64,000 bases of DNA from Maribacter halichondriae (GCF_027474825.1 NZ_CP107030.1:806001-870000), one strand, 5' to 3'; positions 28,986-38,214 are shown, numbered from the stretch's first letter. A program made the numbers and translations. Notes: generated by a model not told the origin, from the letters alone.

Positions 28986-29702
28986 ATGAAAACAACGCTC
29001 CATAAAGCAAATACCCGAGGCCACGCCGACCGCGGTTGGCTGAACAGCTACCACACCTTTAGTTTTGCCAATTACCATGACCCAGAGCGTATGGGTTTTG
29101 GTGTGTTACGGGTATTGAACGATGATGAAGTTTCCGGCGGAATGGGATTTAGCAAGCACGGCCATAGCAATATGGAGATTATATCGATTCCGTTAGAAGG
29201 TGATCTAGAACATAAAGATAGTATGGGCAATGCCACCATTATCAAGCAAGGTGATATTCAGGCCATGAGTGCCGGTACGGGTGTACAGCACAGTGAGAAA
29301 AATAAGAATCGGGACAGACCGGTCAAATTCTTGCAGATTTGGGTCATTCCGAATAAAGTGAATGTGGAGCCAAAATACGACCAGATTACTTTGGATTCAA
29401 TAATGCTTAAAAATAACTTCCAGCAAATTGTTTCTCCCAATTCAGATGATGAGGGAGTTTGGATCCATCAAAAGGCTTGGTTTCATTTGGGGGAATTCGA
29501 GGCGGGGCACGAAATCGAATATAGCTTGAAGGATCGTTCGAATGGAGTCTACATTTTCATCCTGGAAGGAAAAACAAAAATAAATGACCAACCACTCGCA
29601 CGGCGGGATGGTCTTGGAGTACAAGAAGCCGAAACCTTGAATTTTTCCGTAAGCGAAAATGGCACAAAGATTCTACTGATGGAAGTGCCTATGGCCAACT
29701 AA
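28986..29702 (+). CDS. Pirin family protein
   Basis: 238-aa bicupin. N-terminal cupin carries the metal ligands in HTFSFANYHDP (His) and FSKHGHSNMEII plus TGVQHSEKN; the conserved GVLRVLNDDEV is present. Some pirins have quercetin dioxygenase activity, others regulate; which applies is not visible. The ATG at 28986 is chosen over an alternative start at 28953 that would overlap the GNAT gene. Confidence 0.92.
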   Translation: MKTTLHKANTRGHADRGWLNSYHTFSFANYHDPERMGFGVLRVLNDDEVSGGMGFSKHGHSNMEIISIPLEGDLEHKDSMGNATIIKQGDIQAMSAGTGVQHSEKNKNRDRPVKFLQIWVIPNKVNVEPKYDQITLDSIMLKNNFQQIVSPNSDDEGVWIHQKAWFHLGEFEAGHEIEYSLKDRSNGVYIFILEGKTKINDQPLARRDGLGVQEAETLNFSVSENGTKILLMEVPMAN

Positions 29703-29804
29703 GTCTTTTTTCTTCAGCAATGATTCGCGTTGCGCTCAAATACCTACCCTTAACCATTTCATTACATCAAATTAATTTATTCTATCTTGTGATGACTTAG
29801 TTTT

Positions 29805-29818
29805 ATGACATCTGTCAT
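29805..29818 (+). promoter_or_regulatory. ATGAC-N4-GTCAT inverted repeat before the stress gene
   Basis: ATGACATCTGTCAT is a symmetric site with the half-site spacing of Crp/Fnr-family operators. It is centred about 26 bp upstream of a TATCTTTAG -7-like element (29835-29843). Confidence 0.5.
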
Positions 29819-29873
29819 ATTATTCGTCAAAAGGTATCTTTAGTTTTATCATTCTAAATAACAACACACAATT

Positions 29874-30656
29874 ATGGATAAAATTTCAACGATTCTGGTT
29901 CCTTTTGATTCTTCGACCGCTGCAAGAACCGCATTCGACTATGCCGTAAATTTTGTGGGAGATGACAAAAACATGGAAATTTGCTTGGCCTATGTCGAAG
30001 ATGATGAAAAGATCGATATCACAAAAGCATTCGATGACCTACAAAAAAAGTATGCAAAAGAACTAAAGAAGCCCTTGCAACTTTTCACCCGGAAAGGTTC
30101 GTTGTCAAAAGCACTATCACAAATCCAAGAAAACCAAAAAATCGATTTGGTCATCATGGGAACCTCAGAAGTTGAAGACCATGAAATCAAGTTGATCAGT
30201 AATACTTCGAAATTCGTTTCGGAAGTCGATTCTCCCGTTCTGGTAATTCCAGAAAAAATGAACGAATTTCAAATCAAGAACATCGCCCTGGTTTTGGGAA
30301 AGGAAGAAATCGATGATCGACATGCCTTGGAAACCTTGCTGGACGTTGCCCGAAAATTCAATGCCAAAGTCCATGTCTTGACCATTGAAAATACATCTGA
30401 AATGTATGGCTATTCAGAAGCCGATCAAACCAATGAAAATTTGCTCGAATACTATCTGGAGAATTTTTATTCTGAACATACTTTTATCGAAAATCCCGAT
30501 GTGGTCAAAGGCATCTTATCACATGCTTCTGAAAAAGAAATGGACATGATAGCCATACTTCCTAGAAATCATGCAAAAAAGAGTAATCCTTCCGAAGGAA
30601 GATTGACCGAAATGTTGACCCTAAAATCTAAAATTCCGGTTTTGGCCATTGATTGA
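29874..30656 (+). CDS. Tandem universal stress protein
   Basis: 260 aa with two UspA domains (about 1-125 and 140-260). Domain 1 has ILVPFDSSTAARTAFDYAV and ends IDLVIMGTSEVED...SPVLVIPE; domain 2 ends MDMIAILPRNHAKK...IPVLAID. The ATP-binding GxxG(9x)G(S/T) motif is not clearly kept, so nucleotide binding is uncertain. A Fnr-like symmetric site upstream suggests control by oxygen or redox state. Confidence 0.88.
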   Translation: MDKISTILVPFDSSTAARTAFDYAVNFVGDDKNMEICLAYVEDDEKIDITKAFDDLQKKYAKELKKPLQLFTRKGSLSKALSQIQENQKIDLVIMGTSEVEDHEIKLISNTSKFVSEVDSPVLVIPEKMNEFQIKNIALVLGKEEIDDRHALETLLDVARKFNAKVHVLTIENTSEMYGYSEADQTNENLLEYYLENFYSEHTFIENPDVVKGILSHASEKEMDMIAILPRNHAKKSNPSEGRLTEMLTLKSKIPVLAID

Positions 30657-30672
30657 TTTATGAATCCGGTCG

Positions 30673-31005
30673 CTACTTCAGTTCTAATTTCTCCGCAAAA
30701 TAATCGCAGAAATCTTTCATGGTGGCCGTCATTTTTTCATCTTGGGTAGCCTTCATAAACGTATCGGAAAGCGAGACCAAAGTCTGATGGAAGAAAATCT
30801 TCATCTCATCCACGGGCATATCTTTGGTCCAAAGGTCAATTTTTAACGACTCTTGGTTTTTACTGTCCCAAACCGAGAGCAGCATGGCCTTTGCGTCTTC
30901 GTTGTCCACTCCCCCGTCTTGGGCGGACCATGTTAGCTCTTCGGGCACGCGATTTTCATCGAGGCCGACTTTTAAGGTTATTTCTGAAGTATGCCGCACT
31001 GCCAT
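30673..31005 (-). CDS. gldC: Gliding motility protein GldC
   Basis: 110-aa soluble protein matching GldC of Flavobacterium: HTSEITLKVGLDENRVPEELTWSAQDGG and DEMKIFFHQTLVSLSDTFMKAT. GldC assists the GldB/gliding machinery; its biochemical role is not settled. The start shares one base with the gldB stop (TAATG), so the two are translated together. Confidence 0.92.
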   Translation of the reverse strand: MAVRHTSEITLKVGLDENRVPEELTWSAQDGGVDNEDAKAMLLSVWDSKNQESLKIDLWTKDMPVDEMKIFFHQTLVSLSDTFMKATQDEKMTATMKDFCDYFAEKLELK

Positions 31006-31967
31006 TATTTCGAAGGTTTATAATTACTTTTCTTGAAAATTTCTTCCGAGGACACAGTCATAAGCTGTTCTAGCGTTAGTTCATTTATATCCATAAATGC
31101 TCTTACGATTTGCCATCCTATATATCGCCCAATTCTTCCGGGTGATTCATTGTCGAGTTCGAGACCGAATTTGGAAAAAGGGGCCGGGTCTAAAAAGCGA
31201 AGATTGAGTTTGTTGTCGGTACTATATAAATGTTCTTGCTCAATAAAATTGCGCCATATAGGTTCTTCATTGCCTTTGGCCCATTCTAATTGTTCTTCGG
31301 TAAATCCGATCTTTTCGGCATCGGTACCAAAGGGCATTATTTTATCCTTTATGTACAACTCTTTACCATATCGGATAATTTTCGAAAGAAAAGTACGTGC
31401 ATCGGGCCGTGGCACCACTTTTTGAGTAAAGGCACTTGCCACATCACTGACCAAATATTTTCGATCCAATCCGTTTGCGATATATTGTTGCATCCCCTTA
31501 TAAAATTTGTGATTCGCTCCGAGGTAATTATCGAGGCCGATGAGCAAGAGGGTATCGGCCAAAATTATGCGATTCTGATAATCGACCTCCGAAGTCAATG
31601 TAATGACCAGAGGTGCTTCATGTTTCGGAAAATAATATTTTATATGTTTGAACAATGCTTCCAAGTCTTCCCTTTCTCTTCCAAAATCAGGAAATGCTTG
31701 TTTTACCTCGGTAAGAATTTCAATTTGAAGCGTATCCGTCATTTTCGCCGACCATATACTATCAGAGTATTGTGGTGGGAACAAATAGGGATAGGCTTTT
31801 TTTAACCTGGGAAGATCGGAAGGCTGCGCATCGCCTACTTCCATATCGAACCTTGCGACCCGAAGTTCAAGCGGGATGCTGGCTATTTCCTCCGCGGTCT
31901 TATCATTATCATTACAGGCAAAAAACAGTGCCAAAATTAAAAAAAACACAAAAATCCTCTTTTCCAT
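31005..31967 (-). CDS. gldB: Gliding motility lipoprotein GldB
   Basis: 320-aa lipoprotein needed for gliding in Flavobacterium. Signal MEKRIFVFFLILALFFAC with lipobox LFFAC, then the conserved ELRVARFDMEV and LPRLKKAYPYLFP. GldB is tied to the gliding machinery and type IX secretion-related functions. Located with gldC and divergent from nadE, as I recall from other flavobacteria. Confidence 0.92.
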   Translation of the reverse strand: MEKRIFVFFLILALFFACNDNDKTAEEIASIPLELRVARFDMEVGDAQPSDLPRLKKAYPYLFPPQYSDSIWSAKMTDTLQIEILTEVKQAFPDFGREREDLEALFKHIKYYFPKHEAPLVITLTSEVDYQNRIILADTLLLIGLDNYLGANHKFYKGMQQYIANGLDRKYLVSDVASAFTQKVVPRPDARTFLSKIIRYGKELYIKDKIMPFGTDAEKIGFTEEQLEWAKGNEEPIWRNFIEQEHLYSTDNKLNLRFLDPAPFSKFGLELDNESPGRIGRYIGWQIVRAFMDINELTLEQLMTVSSEEIFKKSNYKPSK

Positions 31968-32056
31968 AGAAAGTAAATTCGGTTATGCTTTAATATTACC
32001 TTGCTACCCTTTATTTTTATCCGGCAAAGTTAACAGTTAACCTAATAAGAACCCTC

Positions 32057-32854
32057 ATGCAGACCGAAAAAGTAATCGATTATATTGTCGAATGGCTAAA
32101 GGATTATGCCACAAAAGCCAAGATGAGCGGCTTTACCATTGGCATTTCGGGCGGAATCGATTCGGCAGTAACCTCGACCTTATGTGCAAAAACCGGACTT
32201 GAGCTGTTGTGTCTTGAAATGCCCATCCACCAAGCGAAAAGCCAGGTCAGTAGGGCACTGAACCATATTGATTGGCTCAAGGATAATTTTAAAGGGGTCG
32301 ATTCGGCAACGGTGGATCTTACGCCCGTTTTCGAAGGTTTCAAGACCGCATTGCCAACCGTTGAACATGAAGAAGAACGATTTTTGACTTTGGCCAACGC
32401 GCGCGCGCGATTGCGCATGACAACATTATACTATTTTGCAGGACTTAAAAAATATCTGGTCGCAGGTACGGGAAACAAGGTCGAAGATTTCGGTGTAGGA
32501 TTTTACACGAAGTACGGTGACGGAGGCGTCGATCTCAGCCCTATTGCAGATCTCTTAAAAACCGAGGTATATGAAATCGCCAAGTTTTTAGGAATTAACG
32601 AAGAAATCATCAAAGCGGCACCTACCGATGGACTTTGGGGAGACGACCGAACCGATGAAGACCAAATAGGCGCATCATACCCCGAATTGGAGTGGGCCAT
32701 GCAGATGGATGCCCGTGGAAAGCAGACAGACGACTTTTCGGGAAGGGAGAAACAAGTATTCGAAATCTATAAAAAATTCAATACGGCCAACAAGCATAAA
32801 ATGGTTCCGATACCGGTTTGCGACATTCCTGAAATGTTAAAACGTACCACTTAA
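32057..32854 (+). CDS. nadE: NAD(+) synthase (ammonia type)
   Basis: 265-aa cytosolic enzyme that amidates nicotinic acid adenine dinucleotide. ATP pyrophosphatase P-loop GISGGIDSAVTSTLC (about 29-43), NARARLRMTTLYY, AGTGNKVEDFGVGFYTKYGDGG and PTDGLWGDDRTDEDQIG are all diagnostic. No glutaminase domain, so it uses NH3. ATG at 32057. Confidence 0.96.
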   Translation: MQTEKVIDYIVEWLKDYATKAKMSGFTIGISGGIDSAVTSTLCAKTGLELLCLEMPIHQAKSQVSRALNHIDWLKDNFKGVDSATVDLTPVFEGFKTALPTVEHEEERFLTLANARARLRMTTLYYFAGLKKYLVAGTGNKVEDFGVGFYTKYGDGGVDLSPIADLLKTEVYEIAKFLGINEEIIKAAPTDGLWGDDRTDEDQIGASYPELEWAMQMDARGKQTDDFSGREKQVFEIYKKFNTANKHKMVPIPVCDIPEMLKRTT

Positions 32855-32962
32855 CTAAGAATCAGGTATATAAAACGAATATAATGGCTTACATTACCTT
32901 TTTTTGAGAAAAAAACTACAAATTTGTCTTCATAATTAGATATTTAAAACTTACATTGCGTG

Positions 32963-32977
32963 TGAGTAATTTACTCA
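32963..32977. promoter_or_regulatory. 15-bp palindrome before response regulator gene
   Basis: TGAGTAA-T-TTACTCA, 40 bp before the ATG at 33017. A candidate operator for a symmetric dimer, possibly the regulator itself. Confidence 0.4.
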
Positions 32978-33016
32978 TATCTACGAGATTATAAGTATCG
33001 AAAAAACTAGACCAAA

Positions 33017-33646
33017 ATGATTAAAGTATTAATTGCAGACAACCATCCAATCATTCGAATGGGTGTAAAAAATGTTTTAGAAGCGGCCTCAGGTTTTCAA
33101 GTTCTTGGTGAAGTATCCACGACATCCGAACTTTTTTCGAAATTGGAAGAACTTTCACCAGATGTGGTTATGCTTGAGATGGACATTCCTGAAATTAACG
33201 GTATAGCGACTTTGCGAAAGATCAAAAAAGAATACCCCGATGTACGGGTATTGATGTATAGTGGCCAATCTGAAGATGTTTATGCACTTAGTACCATTAG
33301 GGCAGGTGCGTTCGGCTACCTTTCGAAAGCATCCGATATCGACTACATCATCTCTGCCGTACGAAAAGTTGCCGAGGGCAATATGTTCATCACTAACGAA
33401 CTGGCCCAGCGATTGGCATTCGACGAGGGTACACAAAAGCCAAGAAGATTCTTCAGAAAACTTTCGACAAGAGAGGTTGAAGTACTAAAACTATTGGCCA
33501 GTGGAAAACGAAACAAAGATGTGGCCGAAAGCCTCAATCTCAATGAGAAAACGGTCAGCACGTACAAGGCGCGCTTGATGAAAAAATTGAACGTTGACAA
33601 TATGGTGGACCTTTTGCAACAGGCAAAAGCACTGGAGTTATATTAA
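33017..33646 (+). CDS. LuxR-type response regulator with Glu at the phospho-acceptor site
   Basis: 209 aa: receiver 1-120 and GerE HTH 145-205 (LSTREVEVLKLLASG...NEKTVSTYKARLMKKL). Where the family has the phospho-acceptor Asp (VVLLDxxMP) this reads VVMLE54MDIP; the second acidic pocket residue is Asn (AD8N9H) but the Lys in GYLSKASD is kept. Glu often mimics phospho-Asp, so the protein may act without a kinase; D56 as an alternative acceptor cannot be excluded. No kinase gene is adjacent. A terminator follows. Confidence 0.88.
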   Translation: MIKVLIADNHPIIRMGVKNVLEAASGFQVLGEVSTTSELFSKLEELSPDVVMLEMDIPEINGIATLRKIKKEYPDVRVLMYSGQSEDVYALSTIRAGAFGYLSKASDIDYIISAVRKVAEGNMFITNELAQRLAFDEGTQKPRRFFRKLSTREVEVLKLLASGKRNKDVAESLNLNEKTVSTYKARLMKKLNVDNMVDLLQQAKALELY

Positions 33647-33668
33647 CGACATACTGCCGACCTGAAAC

Positions 33669-33697
33669 AAAAAACCCAAGCTATGCTTGGGTTTTTT
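33669..33697. terminator. Bidirectional intrinsic terminator
   Basis: AAAAAACCCAAGC / GCTTGGGTTTTTT with a TAT loop, between the convergent response regulator and dnaG. Confidence 0.92.
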
Positions 33698-33707
33698 AAT
33701 TTCCGAA

Positions 33708-35687
33708 TTATGATAAAACCCTGTTCAATTTTTTGTTCAGTAATTTGTTCAGTTGTATATAATTCATAATTTCTTCCAAGGTCTCTTGATGGTCTTCTTC
33801 ATTGTTTTTTGTTTCTCCCTGCAATGTCTCCATCCTTTTTTTGATCAAATAACAACGTAAGGTCAAAATGGTTTCGCTAACGAGTTGGGCAACTCCGCTC
33901 TTTTTCTCTTTCGGATAGATATCCTTGCTCTCCCAATCGTGTAAAACATATTTTTCTTCCTCCATCAAAATAGAGGATATTTCGGAAACCATTTCTTGAT
34001 CCAGTTCGGCAATGAACGTATTTACCGAAAAATCTTCTTTCTCGTTCAACTGGGCAATCAATTTATAATATATTTTTCTGAAATGTTCGTTGGTCAGTTC
34101 AATCTCATCATCTTGAAGGTCGAGATAGACTTTTTCATAAACCTTTGCTTCCAACGATTCGGGCTCCAAAATCAAGTTTCCCTCCTCATTTTCTTTGAGT
34201 ACAAGGTCTTCGAACTCTTGCTTTTCATTTCCGTATAGAAGTAGCATCTCAATAATCTTTCGTTCCAGCTCATATTGCACATCTACTTTTTCTACGGCAA
34301 CCTCATTTTTTACAACTTCGAAGGCCTTCTGTTCTTGTTGTACCTTTTTCGAGGCATCCGATGCTTGCTTCTTACCAATTTGTGCCAAGGTACTAAAGAG
34401 CACACCCTCCGAAACGTTCATGATATGGGCGCATTCTTGAATATAGATTTCCCTTTTGATCGCATCCGGAATCTTGGAAATGCTATTCACAATGTCACGA
34501 ACCGTATCTGCCCTCTTGATAGGGTCGTTGGCTGCCTCCTGGGCCAAAAGATTGGCCTTGAATTGAATAAAGTCCTTTGAGTTTTCTTCAAGATACAGCG
34601 TAACGTCTTCCAATTCGTTGTTCTTTGCAAAACTGTCGGGATCCTCACCTTCGGGAAAAGAGCATACTTTCACGTTCATACCCTGCTCCAAAATCAGGTC
34701 GATACCACGTACGGAAGCGCGGAGTCCCGCAGCATCGCCATCAAAAAGAACGGTGATGTTCTTAGTAAGGCGATTGACCAACCGAATCTGCTCGGGAGTC
34801 AATGCCGTACCGCTGGACGATACCACATTTTGTATGCCCCGCTGATAGAATTGAATGACATCGGTATACCCTTCGACCAAGAAACAATTGTCTTCTTTGG
34901 CAATGGCCTGTTTCGCATAATAGATGCCGTAGAGCACCTTGCTTTTATGGTAGATGTCACTCTCTGGGGAATTCAGATATTTCGCAGCTTTTTTGTCATT
35001 GCCTAAAATCCGTCCCCCGAACCCAAGTACACGTCCGCTCATCGAGTGGATGGGAAACATGACACGACCTTTAAAACGATCGAACTTTTTTGGATCACCA
35101 GGATTGGCGGTATCTTCTTTTACAATGGTCAATCCTGTTTTTTCTAGATATTCCAAACGATAGCCCTTATCAAGGGCCGCCATCGTAAAACCATCCCACT
35201 GATCCAGACAATACCCCAAATGGAACTTTTTGATGGTCTCATCGGTAAAACCGCGTTCTTTAAAATAACTGAGACCAATAGCTTTCCCTAACTCGGTTTC
35301 CCAAAGCATTTCGGAAAAATGTTTCTGGGCGAATTCAGAGACCAAGTACATACTCTCACGTTCGTTCGCCTCTTCTTTTTCCTCATCGGTGCGCTCGGTC
35401 TCCTCGACCTCGATGTTATACTTTTTAGCCAAATATTTTATAGCCTCGGGATAGGTGAAATGTTCGTGTTCCATCAAAAAGGCAACTACATTACCACCTT
35501 TGCCACTACTAAAATCCTTCCATATCTGCTTTACGGGCGAGACCATAAAACTGGGCGTGCGCTCATCGGTAAACGGACTCAACCCCTTAAAGTTCGAACC
35601 CGATTTTTTCAACTGTACAAAATCACCGATAACCTCCTCTAATCGGGCGGTTTCATATACTTGGTCTATGGTGGATTTTGAAATCAA
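33708..35687 (-). CDS. dnaG: DNA primase DnaG with degenerate zinc site
   Basis: 659-aa replicative primase. N-terminal zinc-binding region is present in fold (KGLSPFTDERTPSFMVSP, FSSGKGGN) but the CHC2 ligands are Ser37, Thr40, Asp58 and Ser61, so it should not bind zinc. Catalytic core follows with EGYTDVIQFYQRG and LFDGDAAG (TOPRIM). The C-terminal ~230 residues are helical, acidic and probably contain the helicase-binding domain. Such ligand loss seems common in flavobacterial DnaG from memory. Confidence 0.95.
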   Translation of the reverse strand: MISKSTIDQVYETARLEEVIGDFVQLKKSGSNFKGLSPFTDERTPSFMVSPVKQIWKDFSSGKGGNVVAFLMEHEHFTYPEAIKYLAKKYNIEVEETERTDEEKEEANERESMYLVSEFAQKHFSEMLWETELGKAIGLSYFKERGFTDETIKKFHLGYCLDQWDGFTMAALDKGYRLEYLEKTGLTIVKEDTANPGDPKKFDRFKGRVMFPIHSMSGRVLGFGGRILGNDKKAAKYLNSPESDIYHKSKVLYGIYYAKQAIAKEDNCFLVEGYTDVIQFYQRGIQNVVSSSGTALTPEQIRLVNRLTKNITVLFDGDAAGLRASVRGIDLILEQGMNVKVCSFPEGEDPDSFAKNNELEDVTLYLEENSKDFIQFKANLLAQEAANDPIKRADTVRDIVNSISKIPDAIKREIYIQECAHIMNVSEGVLFSTLAQIGKKQASDASKKVQQEQKAFEVVKNEVAVEKVDVQYELERKIIEMLLLYGNEKQEFEDLVLKENEEGNLILEPESLEAKVYEKVYLDLQDDEIELTNEHFRKIYYKLIAQLNEKEDFSVNTFIAELDQEMVSEISSILMEEEKYVLHDWESKDIYPKEKKSGVAQLVSETILTLRCYLIKKRMETLQGETKNNEEDHQETLEEIMNYIQLNKLLNKKLNRVLS

Positions 35688-35767
35688 AATGTTGTGGGTC
35701 TAGTTAAGCAAATATAACAATCCGTATCGGTAAATATAAGCTAAAATAGGCGTGCTAGAAAGAATGA

Positions 35768-35840
35768 ACCCCCATTTTCAGGGAGTCCATTTTCACTATC
35801 AAAAGGGTAAAATCTGGTGGCCAATCACCGCAACTTTGTA
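35768..35840 (+). promoter_or_regulatory. Composite promoter element, copy 2
   Basis: ACCCCCATTTTCAGGGAG (35768-35785), TTCAC and AAAGG blocks and AACTTTGTA (35832-35840), matching copy 1 at 3097-3169 in both sequence and 64-bp spacing. ATG of the next gene is at 35885. Confidence 0.6.
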
Positions 35841-35884
35841 CCATAGAATTTAAAAACCCATTAATAACCTTAAAAACAAAAATT

Positions 35885-36310
35885 ATGATCTGGGGAATTT
35901 CATTAGTATTATTGAGTATCATAGCCGTACCCTCGCTGATACTTTCAAAAAAACCGAACGCCAAAGAACTATTGGCAAAAATTGAACCGTATCAAGGCTG
36001 GATCGGTATCGTCTTCTGCTTCTTGGGAGTTTGGGGCGTCATTACCGCAATATTGAACCTGAACTGGTTGAGCCTAGCACCCATATGGTGGGTCACCATT
36101 TTGCTCGGTAATCTGGTCTCTGCAACTTTGGGTTTTATGCTTGGTTCAGGCCTGATCAACAAGCTTTTTCTCTCCAACAACGAATCCGCGAAGGCCAAGG
36201 CCGAGGAGTTTCGGGAGAAATTGGCCCCAAAACAAGGCAAATTAGGACTTTTGGGCATTGCGGTCGGAGTTTGGATGGTCGTAGCCTCCTTTTTATTCAC
36301 CATTGCATAA
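35885..36310 (+). CDS. Small membrane protein, unknown function
   Basis: 141 aa with about four membrane helices: [57 protein letters not shown] and [20 protein letters not shown] polar loop ([20 protein letters not shown]) lies before the last helix. The text [15 protein letters not shown] and [19 protein letters not shown] look like an internal duplication of a two-helix unit. Shares an unusual promoter element with the gene at 3188. Confidence 0.75.
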   Translation: MIWGISLVLLSIIAVPSLILSKKPNAKELLAKIEPYQGWIGIVFCFLGVWGVITAILNLNWLSLAPIWWVTILLGNLVSATLGFMLGSGLINKLFLSNNESAKAKAEEFREKLAPKQGKLGLLGIAVGVWMVVASFLFTIA

Positions 36311-36403
36311 GTTTATCGACTATTGAACGTTTCTTTATGAAAACTGTAAAACCATTTTCTATTAATCATACATTCGAAAAAAAACGGATATAAAACAAAA
36401 ACC

Positions 36404-37009
36404 ATGAAAAAATCAATTTTAGTTATTGCGCTCATCTTCACGACCATGACAACTTTCGCACAGAGTTATACCAACAATATAACCGTAAACGGAATACACA
36501 AATACTCCATGTCACCCGAATACACGGCAAAAATGATCGTAAGCATGTCGAACGTCTATTATGATGCAGAAACCATGTCAATGTCCGAAGTAAAATCAGG
36601 GTATCTTGATAAATTGGCCAAAATAGGCATTAGCAGCGATCGTCTTGAAGAAGATGACCTGCACTATTCTATGATGGGCTATGACAAAGAGGGTACCGTA
36701 TTCGTTTTCAAGACCAAATCATTGGATGAAATAAAAAAGTTCTTGATGGTCAAATCGATCGGTGTAACGAAGTCTGACACGACCCTCGATGCCGAATTAA
36801 CGGAAAATCAAATGGCCGAATATGCTAAGAGCGCCTTTGACAATGCCAAGAAAAAAGCGCAAGCCATTGCCGAAAAAGTCGGTAGAAAAATCGGAAAAGC
36901 CATTTATATCAGCGATACGAATTACACGAAAATTTCTGAATCGATGTATTACGGTAGTCCGGCAAACACCAAAGACTACTACATCTCGGTTTCTTTCGAG
37001 CTTCTTTAA
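36404..37009 (+). CDS. Secreted SIMPL/DUF541-like protein
   Basis: 201 aa; signal peptide MKKSILVIALIFTTMTTFAQ with cleavage after FAQ. The mature part resembles the SIMPL (DUF541) fold: an N-terminal ITVNGIHKYSMSPEYTAKMIVS strand pair, and FDNAKKKAQAIAEKVGRKIGKAIYISD near the end, which is the family's most conserved helix-strand. Periplasmic, role unknown. Confidence 0.8.
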   Translation: MKKSILVIALIFTTMTTFAQSYTNNITVNGIHKYSMSPEYTAKMIVSMSNVYYDAETMSMSEVKSGYLDKLAKIGISSDRLEEDDLHYSMMGYDKEGTVFVFKTKSLDEIKKFLMVKSIGVTKSDTTLDAELTENQMAEYAKSAFDNAKKKAQAIAEKVGRKIGKAIYISDTNYTKISESMYYGSPANTKDYYISVSFELL

Positions 37010-37037
37010 AATATGAACTCATTTAAGTTGGTTGTTT

Positions 37038-37907
37038 ATGAAAAGAGCTTTGTTCGCCTTAGTACTGTTGTTCATAGTCCTAAATGCATGCGGGCAAGGC
37101 TCTTCTTCCAAAAAAGACAACACCGTCTCGAAGCCGGAAAACCAGCATGTTACTTCACAATTTGATACGGACGGAAAAACTATCGATACGCGTTTTGTCA
37201 TTCCTCAAGGATTCAGAAGAATTACGGCAGATAGTGCTTCTTTCGCCTATTATCTTAGAAACCTTCCCTTAAAACCATCAGGTGCGCCGGTTACCTATTT
37301 CGATGGACGCACCAAACCCAATAGGAATATTTACGATGCGGTAGTGGATTTACCGATAGGGAAACGAGATTTGCATCAATGTGCCGATGCCGTAATCCGA
37401 TTAAGGGCCGAATATTTTTTTGAGGAAGAAAAATACGATAGCATCCATTTTAACTTTACCAATGGTTTTAATGCGGATTATCCAAATTGGCAAAAAGGAA
37501 AACGGATTGTGGTCGACGGAAATAAAGTATTTTGGAAACAATCATCACAAGCCTCAGACAGCTATAAAAGTTTCTGGAAGTATCTTGAAATGGTCTTTAG
37601 CTATGCCGGTACAGCTTCCTTGGAAAAAGAACTGAAACCGACCGACCTTGAAGAAATGAAAATCGGGAATGTCTTTATCAAGGGAGGTTTTCCAGGACAT
37701 GCCGTTATTGTGGTCGATATGGCTGTTCAAGAATCTACAGGCGAAAAAGTATTTCTTTTGGCACAAAGTTATATGCCGGCCCAAGAAATTCAGATTCTTA
37801 AAAATCCAATTAATCCAAATTTGAGTCCGTGGTATTCTGTCGATTTTGGCAATACGCTCAAAACTCCGGAATGGACGTTCAAAAAATCACATCTTAAACG
37901 ATTTTAG
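37038..37907 (+). CDS. DUF4846 lipoprotein
   Basis: 289 aa. Lipoprotein signal MKRALFALVLLFIVLNAC with lipobox VLNAC (Cys 18). The rest matches DUF4846: RFVIPQGFRRITADSASFAYYLRNLPLK, YDAVVDLPIGKRDLHQCADAVIRLRAEY and GGFPGHAVIVVDMA with its His. Function unknown; a hydrolase-like Cys/His pair (DLHQCAD, PGHAV) is suggestive of NlpC/P60-type chemistry but unproven. ATG at 37038 preferred over a TTG at 37032. Confidence 0.85.
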   Translation: MKRALFALVLLFIVLNACGQGSSSKKDNTVSKPENQHVTSQFDTDGKTIDTRFVIPQGFRRITADSASFAYYLRNLPLKPSGAPVTYFDGRTKPNRNIYDAVVDLPIGKRDLHQCADAVIRLRAEYFFEEEKYDSIHFNFTNGFNADYPNWQKGKRIVVDGNKVFWKQSSQASDSYKSFWKYLEMVFSYAGTASLEKELKPTDLEEMKIGNVFIKGGFPGHAVIVVDMAVQESTGEKVFLLAQSYMPAQEIQILKNPINPNLSPWYSVDFGNTLKTPEWTFKKSHLKRF

Positions 37908-37937
37908 TATTTCCTATCTTTGGATAAATCATTGGTC

Positions 37938-38177
37938 ATGATTCTCTTTTTAGGCACAAGACCTGGAAAAACCGAAATAAAACAACTTCAAAATGTTAAC
38001 TGTCCCTTTTGCGCACAATCGGGAACGCTGACCGTTTCAAAGACCAGCAACTGGTTCCATTTATTCTGGATAAAACTTTTCAGAATATCATCGAATACCG
38101 TTGCCGAATGTTCGCATTGCAAGCGTGTCTATTTTGAAGAGGAGTTTTCGGAGGAGATGCTACGCGCACTTTCGTGA
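37938..38177 (+). CDS. Zinc-ribbon membrane-associated protein
   Basis: 79 aa. Two CxxC knuckles, NCPFCAQSG and ECSHCKRVYFEEEF, form a zinc ribbon around a hydrophobic segment (WFHLFWIKLFRI). Matches small zinc-ribbon proteins common in Bacteroidota; role unknown. ATG at 37938 chosen over a TTG at 37920. Confidence 0.75.
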   Translation: MILFLGTRPGKTEIKQLQNVNCPFCAQSGTLTVSKTSNWFHLFWIKLFRISSNTVAECSHCKRVYFEEEFSEEMLRALS

Positions 38178-38214
38178 GAAACCTGTCCACGAGCTTCTTA
38201 CAAAAGGTCGACAG

